Shown: positions 12,768 through 25,351 of the stretch, in pieces | Layout of the letters: every line of letters begins with the position of its first letter | Position numbering within the stretch: the stretch's first letter is position 1 | From: Orbilia blumenaviensis | Lineage: Eukaryota; Ascomycota; Orbiliomycetes; Orbiliales; Orbiliaceae | DNA length: 64,000 nt | Assembly: GCA_036872755.1 (NCBI GenBank) | Contig: JAVHNS010000004.1 | Coordinates: forward strand, 558,001 to 622,000 | Direction of reading: 5' to 3' | Translations under genes and position numbers: made by a program | Notes under the pieces: model-generated | What the model saw: the letters and a program-made list of their open reading frames with translations, nothing else | Databases searched by the model: none | Told to the model about the DNA's origin: nothing

Positions 12768-14023
12768 TTATTCGATCTCGACTCCAAGCTCACTGTGTAA
12801 GCTGTGAACACTCCCTCGGGAAGAGGTGGCGTAGACAGTTGGGATTGCATCGTGGACCCTTCGTTGAATTTCGCCAGCGATCCACTTTCGAACCTCAGGC
12901 GCTAGACTTGTTTTCCCTTCCTCAAGGTCCTCGATCATTTTGTGAACTCCGGTCAACTTCAAACAGATTTCCCAAGTGCGACTCCCTGCGCTACATATGG
13001 ATGCCTTGGCTAGTTCGAAGTCGTCGTCTGTTCCATGTTCTAAGGTACTTAAGAAGGTATTTGATGCATATGGATCTATTAGCAGGATTTCTGGAGATAA
13101 AGTATCGACTAAAGACTGCCACCGTGCTCCCCTCTTATCTTCATGGGCAAGTGGATTTGTTGGCATTGCTCCAGGTGGGCTTTGTTGGTATTCCCAGTGG
13201 GAAGATGAGCGGCGCCCGGATCCTGAGACCTCTTGGTAAAAGTTCTCTACTCCACTGTACATACTGTGACGAGCCATACTGTTTTTACGCTTCTCTAGGG
13301 CTCTGTAAAGCCTTCGGATCGCATTATTGTCCTCAACAGCAAGGTAGTTGTATCCATAAACGTAATTCGTGAAGTTTAATGTAAGAAGCCAATCGAAAGC
13401 AACTGTCGGGGCCTGAAGCATATTTGGTTGAACGAAATCATAACTCGAATGAGACCGTGAGAGCGCATGAGTCGATCGGTGAGTCGGGGTAATGTGGGAA
13501 GTTGACATACTAAGCGTCGCAGCATACAACGCCGGATCAGCTAGGTAATCTCCAAGAGTGGTACTTGGTAAAGTTGGAACCATTGCTTCTGTAGAGTACA
13601 TTTCCGGAGGTACCATTGTTCTCGAGACAGCAGCGGTTGACTGTGAATGTGGCATCCCTCGGGTGCGATAGACTGGTGGTTCTTCTCCAGACTTCGAGAC
13701 ATTTGCAGAGCAAGCATAACCATACTTGATACATCTATCGCATTTGACGCCTGGCCATGGTCGTTCTCGTGGAACACACTGTTGGGAAAGAAGCTCAGTT
13801 AGTACATTTTTTTGTCTTGGCTTAGAGTAGATAGTTTAGCAAAAAAGGGGAAGGACCTAAACCCGTCTAAAACCCCTCTTTTGCTGATGAAAATCGATGA
13901 AAAGTTGGAGTTTCAAGGTATCTCGGCGGAATTGTGTGATATTGTACGGGGGGTACTTACTTTCTGCCTATCTTTGCGGCATTGTGTGCATTTGAAGTAT
14001 TCTAATTTGCTAGCTTTCGGCAT
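12768..14023 (-). CDS. Zn2Cys6 (fungal zinc cluster) domain protein, probable transcription regulator
   Basis: Two exons on the minus strand, 14023-13961 and 13778-12768, encode 357 residues. The 182-nt intron has donor GTAAGT, a perfect TACTAAC branch and CAG acceptor, and the junction is in phase. Residues 12-44 form the binuclear zinc cluster: CTQCRKDRQKC from exon 1 plus the start of exon 2, then KCDRC and YACS, spacing C-x2-C-x6-C-x11-C-x2-C-x6-C. The intron falls just before the third cysteine. The remaining 300 residues are Ser/Thr-rich at first, then contain a hydrophobic helical part near 150-200 and an acidic part near 250-330. I do not see the long middle homology region of large zinc-cluster activators, and 357 residues is short for that class. 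Sequence-specific DNA binding is expected; the target genes are unknown. Confidence 0.85.
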
Positions 14024-15477
14024 GCTGGCGCTTGAATAGTCGACTGACGATCTTTGAGACATTTTGGGATGCTGAAGACAATAAGTCGATGGAAAATTGG
14101 GACTCTATATACTGCTGGACTATCACCCTGGCTGTTGAAGGTGTATGGAAATATTCTGCCGGTGTCAGAGCGATCTTGTTCGCTCTGTGGAACGTAGAGA
14201 GGCGCCTCGTGTGATTGTGGGGAACGATTGATATCAGAATTGCGGCTGTATGCAAAGCTAGAGGTCTGTTCTCCAAAGAGTAACTGCTAACAATCCGAAA
14301 ATCAGATTACTTATTCCTGGACTATCATTCAAGATACTGTCTCGCTCTGAACGAAAAAGAAGAGTAGAAAAGTACAAGAACCGTTGGCGACGTTGAAGTA
14401 TCAAGCCCTAGGATGGGTCTGCACTCAACAAGGTTATATAAATTTTTCCGCACAGGCGGTCTTGCATATGCAGCCCGGAGAGTGTGGGACAGAAAATTGG
14501 GGACCAACTTGCATTTGCTCTGGAACGGAGAACATCGATTGAACGGATCGGAAAAGTCTTACCTGTTAACCCCAGATATTGTTGGAAAATGGATATAAAC
14601 GGTGCACTTAATGCCGGTAGGGTAACCCCGATGGTGCCGTATTTTATTTACGGGTGCCAAGTAGATCTCTTAGAGGAAGATAGCGGTATTAAGGTGGCAG
14701 GTGCGCAAAGTCTTGAATGTACTTTTAGTGGTGCACCAATAAATGAGCCGTATGGTAGGCAAGAGCGAAGAAGCGACAGTCCAAGAACCAGCGGGTGTCC
14801 ACTAGGCAGGGAAAAAAACAAAAAGTGTTGATTTTTGGTCAAAGTGGTGTTGTTGTATTGTATCGTCTGTTCGGAAGGCAGGAATGGAAACTTCTACGGC
14901 CGGGTTCACTATATCCAGGAAGCGGTATTTGGAACAGCGAACGTGAATAGGCCTAGTGACTAGCTGAGTTTGACTAATATTAGTGCCCAATTGCCCTACT
15001 ATGACGGTAGAGTTTTCTTAATTTACATTTACTTGATATTCTGAAGTGTTGAGCCCAATCCAGAAATCTGGTTTAACTGGGGCTATTTCGAGAATCGAAC
15101 ACGAAATGGGTAAGCCTGAAGGATTACCTAAGGTATGAGTGGTACCTATTGTTTGATCGTGGGACCTTCTAGCGGTTTTTCGAGGTAGTGGGTACCGCTG
15201 CGGAAAATGGCGCAGCCTGGTAGCGTAGTCTCGACGGATATCTGGGCCCCGGGCAGAGTATCCGAAGTGGATGTCTGATGAGCGTCCTTGTTAGGGTTGA
15301 AAAACGTCGAGACAATGCGGTGTAGTATCTTGTTCAGGCACAGATTCCGGTAGACTTGACTTAATTAATGCGGGTGCTCCAGCGTTTTAGAGTAAAGCGA
15401 GTGCGAGAACTTGCAAGGTGCCGCTTGTAGACTCTAGCCGTATTTTCTCAAGCTTGAAAGGGTGATTGATGTATCTT

Positions 15478-15508
15478 TATTATATATATATATCTCTCTC
15501 TATATATC
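15478..15508. repeat. TA/TC dinucleotide microsatellite
   Basis: A run of TA repeats passes into TC repeats and back to TA, in non-coding DNA. Confidence 0.8.
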
Positions 15509-18500
15509 AGAAGCTGGCTCTGTTTTCGGTACTGGTCCGTTTTGATCTCTACTGTGGAGGATCCGTTTGAGATGACTTCAAACAACAGGCCCATCCAGTC
15601 TCTTAAGTATTTGATGCCAGAGTGAGTCTAAATCCTGGGAGGATTCATTACGCGTAGTAATTGAGCAGGCAATACGCCTGTCCGCAATGACGAACTCATA
15701 AAAATGGTAACTAGTGGATCAACTTGCACACGAGTTTAAAGTTCCCCATGCGGCCTGATACTATCATAGAAACATGATATCCAGCACTTGAGAGCGAATG
15801 GGTAAGTTGTCTAACGGTGCTCCCGACAAGCAACCACGTTGGGTGCAAGAGTCCAGGGCACGCCGACCTGAGGCCTGCTTGCTCATGAGCTAGCCGGTTG
15901 CATCATGTCTTCCCTGCCCTCAGGAGGAGCAGTGTATTTAACGTTCGCCCTCTGCGATTCATTCACCAATCAATGGCCAGACTTTTACAGGGATTCTGAA
16001 AGTGGAGCGCAGCACCTGTAGACCGGCATGCTGCGACTTGGCACTAGTTCTGGTACACCCATCGCCAGGCCCCCAGACAGGGATTCTCTAGCCTGCACAA
16101 GCCATTCGCTTGTTCACCATGATACGAAGTTAACAGTTGAGCCTCCTTGCTTCTCCCACAAGGGCGCCGCTGCAGACCATGCATCGATGTCGGTTGCCGG
16201 CTATGCAGAACACACGTTCTGTGACTAGCTGCTGGTCACTGTAAACTTTTCTCGAGCTGAACCTTGTTCGCTCTCATAGGAATACATACATATGACTGAT
16301 AGCCAAGAAACATCTTTATTTTTTATTTTTCTTTATTACTTTTTGGATTGAAACTCGAGATTCTCCACAACGGCATGCTCATAGACGCTATGCTCATTTT
16401 GAGACTTGGAAGTTTAGGCAGCGCGACAATGGGCTACCTTGTCCTGTAATTTGGATGCCATAGACCTAACCGAAACCATGCTGACGCCTCAGATTGGAAA
16501 AACTGACAAACGCTCGAGGGCCCATACCTCTTACAGACCCCAATGAATAGCAGGTTCGCACATGCTGCATTAGCCTTCACGAGGCTCGTGAGCATTCAAA
16601 CGGCCCGAGTTCTCGGCCTCAGCTCTGCAGGGGAATCTAGTCTCGCGGATTGGTCCGCCAACATTTCCGAAGAGATTAGTCATTGCTCGCGCTCTCGCTC
16701 CATCAAAGTCCAGTCAGCTTTTCGCCAGATATAGCCTATATTAGATTCATAAATCCAATCCAATGGCTCCGGAGGCACCCGTCTCTCGTGGATGAACCTT
16801 TAATGACGCCTATTTCGAGCGTTCTTACTGGCCGATAACCGCAGCTCCATAGCCATGAGGCTCAAGATCCGACTAGCTTATCAGAACCCCGTCTAATGGC
16901 TAACCGAGCTCCATGAGAGCGACCTGTCGGCGATTGGGATGTAGGATTTTTTTTATTTCCTTTTTTATCCTATATACCTACTCATATTGATATTGCATCC
17001 TGTAGGTCGGAAGACCTGACAGGTGATCAATCTCGTGGCATCGCGGCCATTCGGCGTCACTATCACCCAAATTTGCGAAACTATGATTAGTATGCCTGTC
17101 ATAGAAAAACTTTCGTTGTTGTCGGTTTTGCCTTGCCCTAACAAGCCGGCCGTTTCTAATCTACGCTGGTGAAACGATTGATTTTGCGTGAAAACACCTC
17201 AATAGCCAGCTGGTTTGAGCACGTACAATGGGAAGTGCGAAGGTGTAAGGGCTTGAGCTTTCGAGCTTCCTTCTGCAAAGGCAGATCTGTGCAGACGCAG
17301 TATACAATTGCGAGGATGGTTAGGCGAGATAGCACAACTTTTGGCGATCAGTAAGGCCGGTGGGCGCTGTGAGGCTCCACCAGCCACATGTAGAAGGTAT
17401 GTATTTGTGGCTTCAACATACATTAAACCGGTACTTAGCTACACCCCGGATGTCCCGGGGAACCTGTGACTAGAGGTGTGGCCCTGGGAATAGTGTACAG
17501 TTGCATATCCATGCATAGCTGATAATGTGGTGCAAAGTGCTCGTGGAGCTGTAAAGGTTAGAACCAGGGAATCCTTTGGGTGGAGTGCGGCAGCTCCAAG
17601 TAGCCTCTGGGAACGCCTCATTCCCGTATCTGGGAACTCTTCATGTGTGTTTGTCCCACCTGCCAAGTTGTCACTCGTTTGAGCACCATGCAACCTCTTC
17701 CCTGTCAACTGTGGCTTGTGGCTTGATACTCTGACGGTTGCTGGGAGGTGTGTGGCTCCCTGCTCGTTTCATTCACACAGCACAGCCCCAGAACCTTCTT
17801 ATCGATTAGACCTGCCATAGAGAATTGTCAAATGCTGACAATTTTGACTTGGAGCGGTCTAACATTAGATGCAAGATTTGAACAGCTATTCCTAAAAGAA
17901 TTGTCCGAAAGTTCGGATGTGGCAGATAGCTTGCCCGGGACATACGAGTTTTCCAGATTGGGATGCCATCCAACAGCTGAACTGGTATTAAAATAGGGTT
18001 GACATACGTCTGATACTCGTGCCTCGGTCTCATAGACTACACCAGAAAGCACTAACTTAGCAATCAGAGACTCATCTGCCCAGAGGTGCCTACGTCAAAA
18101 GTGATGCAGTCAAGGGTATTCCCGGGATGCCTAATATTCCTTGATTCCAAAATAAAGGTTCAAGGTGCCGAAATAGCGGGTCATCAGGGTACCGGTGGGG
18201 CATGCCGGCAGAAACTTGCAGCTGCTCCATTCGATTCAAAACCTTGGGATATTTTTTCCGATTTAGCGACCATTCAATTGTCACTCAACCTCTATAATAA
18301 CGTTAAGCATTCACCGCTGCTACACAGGCCTTTTTTTAGCAGCTTCGGCGTAGGTGTGTCCGTCAAGGGGCTCGGGGAGCCAATAAACCCTACACCCATT
18401 ACCACAATTGCAATGATCTAACCCCTAGCCCCTGCATTGAACTATTTATTTTTTATTTTTATTTTTCCCTTTCCTATTCCAGCAGATCGTGACACCTCGG

Positions 18501-19462
18501 CATATATGACTTGAGCTTGGGCTGTAGAGCCATTGTTGGAAACACTACCTTCGCTGTCACAAATCAATCAGTCGTCAGAGTATCCTGTTAGAATCCTACT
18601 TATCCGGATCAGGCGATGATACAGCGGATTAAACGCAAGGACTCGCCGTCATTATTAATTCGTCATGACTAATTTACCCAACCAGTTTGATTATACCAAC
18701 AGTAATTAGAGGCTTCACGAATTCGCACCACACAAGCTCGGGCACTGTATCTGGGCAGTCGATGGTGGACTAATACCTGCATACCCTCAGCTCGGCAATA
18801 TTACCAATCATTCTCCAATAGAGTGATCATATTTTTGTGACAGAGTTTTTTAGGCATGCCAATTTTTCAGGCATCTCTAGGGCATAATAGTGACATCTAT
18901 TGGAAGATGTCCCAATTGCTATCCTTTGGTTTAATTTGAGGTCACGCGGATATCATACTGATTTGGTGATCTTCAGCGAGATAGTCAGACCGAGCCGTGA
19001 TTACTCCACTCTTATTACGCCCTGCCGATAGATATCGGTGCATAGTGGCCACCGGATTGATTGCCGCCTGAATCCCTTCGTCGTTGTGTTCGCGCCCGTT
19101 AGACAGCCACTCAGCAAAAATGCGGAACGGCAACAAAAATTCTGATTAGCTCGCCTCGTAGGGAGTAATGTGAATCAATTTGAAACCTGGATACAGTATA
19201 TCCCTGTATGCATATGGTCGTTGACTAGTCGTGGCTATTTTAACGCGGCTTGAATTGCGGCTCGGTCTTACTGGGAAAAGGCAAGTGCTAAGTCATGAAG
19301 GAACAAGTTTAGAGATCACCGAACGTGAAGGATCTGGGGAGGGCGCTGGTTGTATATCCGATATCACAGATATATTGTCACACTTGTGCGTATCCGTCAA
19401 TTGGTTTTACAAATCAAATATAGATAAAAAAACTGAGTCACCGCTAAGCATGTTTTGAGGGG

Positions 19463-19485
19463 TATATTGATGATACATCAATATA
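19463..19485. repeat. Perfect short inverted repeat (10-bp arms, 3-nt loop)
   Basis: Arms TATATTGATG and CATCAATATA flank the trinucleotide ATA, making a perfect 23-bp hairpin. There is no T run afterwards and no gene nearby. Confidence 0.75.
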
Positions 19486-20914
19486 GTTAGAATTAAGATA
19501 ATCACATGGCCACGTGGCATACCGATGTAGCAGAGCCTCTGTTTTTGAAACTTGTGAGATAGCTTGTTCTTTTATGGTATGAAGTGGGGGGCGCGCGCTC
19601 GAGTTCGAGGGAGCCCACCCTAGTGGTAACCCTACCACGGGATATCACGTGGAGCTTTGGAATCCTCAATAAACCGCCTTAAACTCCATATCGATACGCG
19701 TATATGGTTACACAATTACTCCACTATGACTCTTGTTAATTACATCCCACACGCCTCTCTAGGTTTAGGTAGTGGTGTGGCTGATACCTAGTCTAGCCAA
19801 CACTAGTTCCTCGGAAATATATATAGCCGTATCCAAGATTTGAAATATAATAATGTAGTTACCACCACAAGTCTAGACTCGGGTTCAATTGCCTTGAACC
19901 TGGTTGTATTTTGGCGTCCTTGGCACTGGATGTCAGATTGTGGATACTGAAGCTCGCGCTATTTTCCTTTCGAGTTGTCATGGATCATGCATTGGGTCGG
20001 GTGCCTTAATTTTGACTCAGAAGGTGTGTGTGAAAGTCAATTGAAGATTTCATGGTATAGGTCAATGCAGGGTCTGTATACCGATCCGATCACAATGTTG
20101 ACATCACGATCCATTGGGTCCACGCGTGCACGGCCAGACCCTGGCGGGTGGTGACATCCCGCACGAAATATAAAAGCCTCATTAATAGACCAGCCTTGGC
20201 AATGTGCGAAGTAATACTACGAGTAAATGAATGACAATGGCTTGTGTTATTTTTTTATTTTTCCTTCAAAAAACAGGGAAATATTGGATCTACGACTAAG
20301 TTCAGACTAAGTCGGTCAGTGTGTGGTCAGAAGCTGGATGTAAGTGGAGGCGCCAAGCTGATTCGGTACATATTTAGCAGGAGTGGTGCGACGGGTCGGA
20401 TTGGAAAGGCTATATGCCTCTATCTTCGCTTGTCAGATGACATATGTTTCACGATTTCGGTAGCTTAGACTTTCCAGGAATTCTCCAGTGCAGTAACTTG
20501 TTTTAAAATAAGCTGCCAGTACAGTTGCAAATCCAAGGCTCAGTGATCAATGCCATGCATAAGGCGGAATTTAGCGAAAATGCCCCACCCCAAGGCTCTC
20601 CCCAGAATGCGTTGGTGAGTCGAAATGCAACATCTCAGCCCCCTGACCCCATTTCTTTACTCCGACATTTCAATTCTCTGTCAACTTACGAATGCAATGC
20701 TCGAGCTCCAACCTCCAGGAAAAAGACACCACAGGCCGTTGCATTGTTCCACCACTCCGATAGCTGCCTTTCCTGCCAAGACTGACTTCGCTCGGACACG
20801 AAGTCTCGACGGATGGTACCGATGAGAATTACAATTGTACTTCCCTTCGGAGACTTTTTATGTTAATTTTACCTCAGAAAAATGTGAAGAAAAACTGCCC
20901 GATGCGTTGGCTGG

Positions 20915-20956
20915 CTGGCCCGACCACTAGTTCTCGAGAACTGCTGGTCTGGCCAG
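20915..20956. repeat. 42-bp imperfect palindrome
   Basis: The segment reads CTGGCC to GGCCAG around a perfect 14-bp centre, AGTTCTCGAGAACT. Eighteen of the 21 base pairs match, with no spacer. It could be a dimer binding site, a cruciform-forming element or the junction of an inverted repeat. Confidence 0.8.
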
Positions 20957-21467
20957 AATGGCTTGAGGCTCGCCTCCAGAAGGGTGTTTGGGTCGGAAAC
21001 CCACCGAAGCAGCTCACTAGCCCCGAGTTTACCCGCTATCGTTTTTGCTGGCGGGCTAATGGCTGGATGGCGACATGAATGGGACTGGAGCTCGGAAGAA
21101 CACTTGCTTGGTGGTGGGACAGGTGCTGTTGGGTACAGACGGATGGACATTGCATATCCAGACAGCCGGTCCCTTGCTTATCGGTGGAATGCAGTCCTTA
21201 GCTGCATTTTCACCCTTGTCACAGTCGGTGGAGTGAACGATTGGAGGGGCAACTTTCAAGCTCCATGTTTGTCCGTACATGTATGTATGTACTGTGAGGA
21301 GTGGTCACTGATAGCTCTCGTGCTAACTAGCTTCAAGCGATACCGATAGCCGAATTGCGAAAAGTCTACGAGAAGTTTAAGGCCCAATTGGAATTCGGGT
21401 TTTGCACAGGCCCGACTGTGCGGAAAAAGTTAGTCGCTGTCTAAGAAGGCTATTGGCCGTACAACCC

Positions 21468-21493
21468 TTTTTTTTTTTTTTTTTTTTTTTTTT
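21468..21493. repeat. Poly(T) tract, 26 T
   Basis: An uninterrupted run of 26 T about 350 bp upstream of the glycine dehydrogenase start. It may be a nucleosome-free promoter element or a simple homopolymer. Confidence 0.9.
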
Positions 21494-21842
21494 GGTCGGT
21501 AGCCGTAGAAGAGACAACCTAACAGCCGGCATGGGTGTATCAAAAAGTTGCCTCTGATACGAGATTTCCTTCATCCCAACAACCACTATCGCCAAAAAAA
21601 ATCTTCCCCTTCACAACTGACAACCACCAACAGTTCCCAGATTCTGCTTGCTTTGAAGCACCGGCTTTCTGGCTGGTACATTGCCTGCATCTTTTATCCG
21701 GGACTCTTGTACTCCTGAGCAATCTGGTTTAGGACCGCCGAAAAATAATTTGTTACCATTTTTTTAAACAAAAAAAACAATTTAGGTTGCAACAAATCCA
21801 GATCTCAGAGAGCTTAAGGCGTTTGCCTAAGATATCGAAAAT

Positions 21843-24800
21843 ATGACGACACTTCTCGCTAGATCAACTCGAATCCTCGCTCCCACGCGGCACCAGCTAG
21901 CAGCACGATTGCCTGTCACCGTTATTCGAAGATGCCTTTCTGATAAAACAGCGTCGGCTGATTCCACCGGGACTGAATCTGGGACTCAGACCAAACGAGA
22001 CAAAAGTCACGCCCGCATCTTAAAGCAGAGACATAAGATAGTCCGCTATACTGGACCTGAATTGGAATTCCCGTTTATGAAAGAGAATGTGGCCTTCAAT
22101 GGTCAGACTACTCTTACCGCGCCGGAGCCACTGGCGGATCTCGACACATTACCTCGACGACATATTGGGCCTGATCCGGCTGAAGTAAAGCAGATGCTTG
22201 ATACTATCGGCGCCGAGTCTATGGAGGAATTCATTCATAGTGTCGTCCCGGAACAGATCAGATCAGGCGAAGAATTGAACGTGTCCCAAAAACATGGTCT
22301 CTCGGAATCAGAATGGCGGTTAAAGTTCTCGGAGATAGCGGGCGACTTTACCAGGACTACATCTTACATCGGTCAGGGATACTATGGCACAAAAGTCCCT
22401 GAGGTTATCAAACGGAATATTTTGGAATGCCCAGAGTGGTATACAAGTTATACACCATACCAGGCCGAGATCAGTCAGGGTAAGTTAACCAATCTTTATT
22501 CGATGCTTGTGGTGCAGATTACTTACAGGAGGTATAGGGAGACTGGAATCTTTGATTAACTTTCAGACTATGATTACATCCCTTACTGGCCTTCAGATTG
22601 CAAATGCGTCGGTACTTGACGAGTTGACAGCAGCTGCTGAAGCAATGACCTTTGCCTACGCATGTCTTCCAGCGTCGAGACAGAAATCCACAAACAAGGT
22701 GTTCCTCGTCTCAGACAAAATGTTCCCCCAAACCATCGATGGACTTTATCCGCGCGCCGAAGGGTTCAATATCAAAATTGTTGTGGCAGATCTCGAAACT
22801 GCCAAATTGGACGACCTCATCGGCGACGGTGACATGATTGGTGCAATGGTTCAGTATCCGGACCTTAACGGTAATGCTGGAGAGTGGCTCCCAAGCTTTA
22901 CAAAGGATATCCATTCAAGAGGTGGAATAGTTTGTTGTGGGACTGATCTCCTTGCCCTTACAATGCTTAAGCCTCCCGGCGAATGGGGTGCAGATGTCGC
23001 TTTCGGCAGTGCTCAACGTTTCGGAGTTCCGATGGGGATTGGTGGTCCGCATGCAGGATTCTTCGCAACATCGGATAAGCACAAACGCAAACTCCCAGGA
23101 CGTCTCATTGGTGCATCAAAAGATAGACTTGGTGATAAGGCCTATCGGTTAGCTCTGCAGACCCGCGAACAGCACATCAGAAGAGAAAAGGCCACCAGTA
23201 ATATCTGTACTGCTCAGGCGCTGCTTGCCAATATGAGCGCGATGTATGCTGTATACCACGGGCCAAAAGGGCTTAAGAAGATTGCGCAAAAGGTCGTGGC
23301 AACGAAGCAAATCTTCGTCCAAGCCCTCCTAGATATCGGCTGGCCTGCGCACTTAGTGAAAGAGAGCGATTTTGATACCGTGCATGTTGGGTTTTCGGAC
23401 GCGGCTACACACCATATGATGAAGAACACGAGCTTCCTGGCTGCAGGAGAGTTTAGAAGCTATAAAGACGATACCGCGCATTGGGTTGGTGTGTCATTTG
23501 ACGAACTCACGAGCTGGAATAAGCTCGCCAAATTAGTTCAAAGATTCAACTTTATTGGACCAGCTAAACGCGACTTGAGCGGCAAGGCCGGAACAGAGCG
23601 ATATTTGGTGCCTAAGCATTCCAACGAAATTATCCAGAATGCAACTCAGAAGGTTTTGGATGCTGGAACTGCAGGACTGGTTCGAGCGGACATCGTGAGG
23701 GAGTCCAAATTCCTTGAACAGGCAGTCTTCAACAAATACCACTCCGAAACTGAAATGCTACGATATATACATCACTTGCAGTCGAAAGACCTATCGTTGG
23801 CGAATACAATGATACCGCTCGGATCTTGTACTATGAAACTAAACGCCACATCAGAGATGTTGCCATTATCCTTCGCATCCATTTCGAATGTCCACCCACT
23901 TACCCCAGTATCCAAACTCGGCGGTCTCGTGGATATGGTCAAAGATCTTGAAAAGGAGCTTTGTGCGATTACGGGATTCGATGCTTGTAGCATTCAACCT
24001 AACTCCGGCGCACAAGGGGAATTTACTGGGCTTAGGATGATTAGAAATTACCTTAAATCCACCGGACAGGGCCAGCGTGATACCCTTCTGATCCCCGTCA
24101 GCGCACACGGCACGAATCCTGCCAGCGCGACGATGGTGGGTTTCAAGGTTCAACCGGTCAAGTGCGATACGAAGACTGGCAACCTAGATCTTGAGGATTT
24201 GAAGGCCAAGGCTGAAAAGCTTGGAGATAAGCTCGCTGGTGCTATGATTACGTACCCTTCGACATTTGGTGTATGCCTCTTCCCAAACCCCAAGGACTTT
24301 ATGTGTGTCGATGGAGCTAACATATTACCCCGAATATAGGTCTTTGAGCCTGGTGTCAAGGATGCTATCCAGATTGTTCATGATAACGGCGGCCAAGTTT
24401 ACATGGATGGTGCAAACATGAATGCCCAGATTGGGATTACCTCTCCTGGCTACCTCGGCGCTGACGTATGCCATCTCAACCTCCATAAGACCTTCTGCAT
24501 CCCGCACGGTGGAGGTGGACCCGGTGTCGGACCCGTTTGCGTGGCTAAACATCTCGAGCCATTCCTCCCATCCCATACTGTGAATGGTAAGATTGTCCGA
24601 GAAGAGGCAACTAACTCAATCGGACCTGTGTCCTCGGCGCAATATGGAAGTGCGAGCATTCTGCCTATAAGCTACTCTTATATAAAAATGATGGGTGCGG
24701 CTGGATTGAAACATGCAACCGAGATGTGCTTGCTGAACGCCAACTACATGGCTAAGAGGCTTAGTGAACATTACAACATTCTCTACACGAACGAGAATGG

Positions 24801-25351
24801 GAGATGTGCACACGAGTTTATCCTTGATCCCCGTCCGTTGAAGGAGACAACTGGTGTGGAAGCTGTGGATATTGCGAAGCGTCTAATGGACTACGGGTTC
24901 CACGCACCCACCATGAGCTGGCCAGTGCCCGGTACCCTCATGATAGAGCCAACGGAGAGCGAGAGCAAGGAGGAGATGGACAGATATTGCGACGCTCTGA
25001 TTGAGATCAGAAATGAAATCAGGGAGATAGAAGAGGGCAAGATGTCTAAGGAGGTTAACGTGTTGAAGATGGCACCACATCCTATGCAAGACCTGCTGCA
25101 GGGAGAGGAAGTCTGGAAGGATAGAGGATACACACGTGAGAAGGCTGGGTATCCACTGGATTACCTCCGCGAGAAGAAGTTCTGGCCAACGGTGGCGAGA
25201 GTTGATGATGGTACGTACTCCTTAGTTTTGGATATACTAGCTATGGTTATATAGGATACTAACACGTTGCTTGATAGCTTTCGGCGACACGAATCTTTTC
25301 TGCACTTGTGATCCCATGCCCCAGGACGGAGATGCACCAGTTGAGCACTAA
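21843..25351 (+). CDS. GCV2: Glycine dehydrogenase (decarboxylating), mitochondrial P-protein of the glycine cleavage system
   Basis: Exons 21843-22479, 22538-24270, 24340-25210 and 25278-25351 join in phase to give 1104 residues, about the usual length for eukaryotic P-protein plus a targeting peptide. The enzyme uses pyridoxal phosphate to decarboxylate glycine and passes the aminomethyl group to the lipoyl arm of H-protein, in the mitochondrial matrix. The N-terminus is Arg/Ser/Thr-rich and poor in acidic residues, as in an import signal. Recognisable signatures are [25 protein letters not shown] across intron 1, [38 protein letters not shown] and [19 protein letters not shown]. Lys840 in LHKTF is the expected cofactor-binding lysine. 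The C-terminal [12 protein letters not shown] follows the last intron. No key residue is missing. The other three system proteins are not in this window. Confidence 0.97.

Larger units (their letters stand above)
14024..21842. other. Gene-free region, 7.8 kb
   Basis: The largest stretch without a supportable gene. Frames rarely exceed 100 codons, overlap on both strands and carry no motif. It contains a TA/TC microsatellite near 15.5 kb, a 23-bp hairpin at 19463, a 42-bp imperfect palindrome at 20915 and a 26-base T tract at 21468. It may be old, mutated repeat DNA or simply a long promoter region, and I cannot tell which by eye. Confidence 0.55.

Noticed and set aside
20963..21349. 128-codon plus-strand frame
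   Set aside because: No motif, overlaps an equally long minus-strand frame and crosses no plausible intron.
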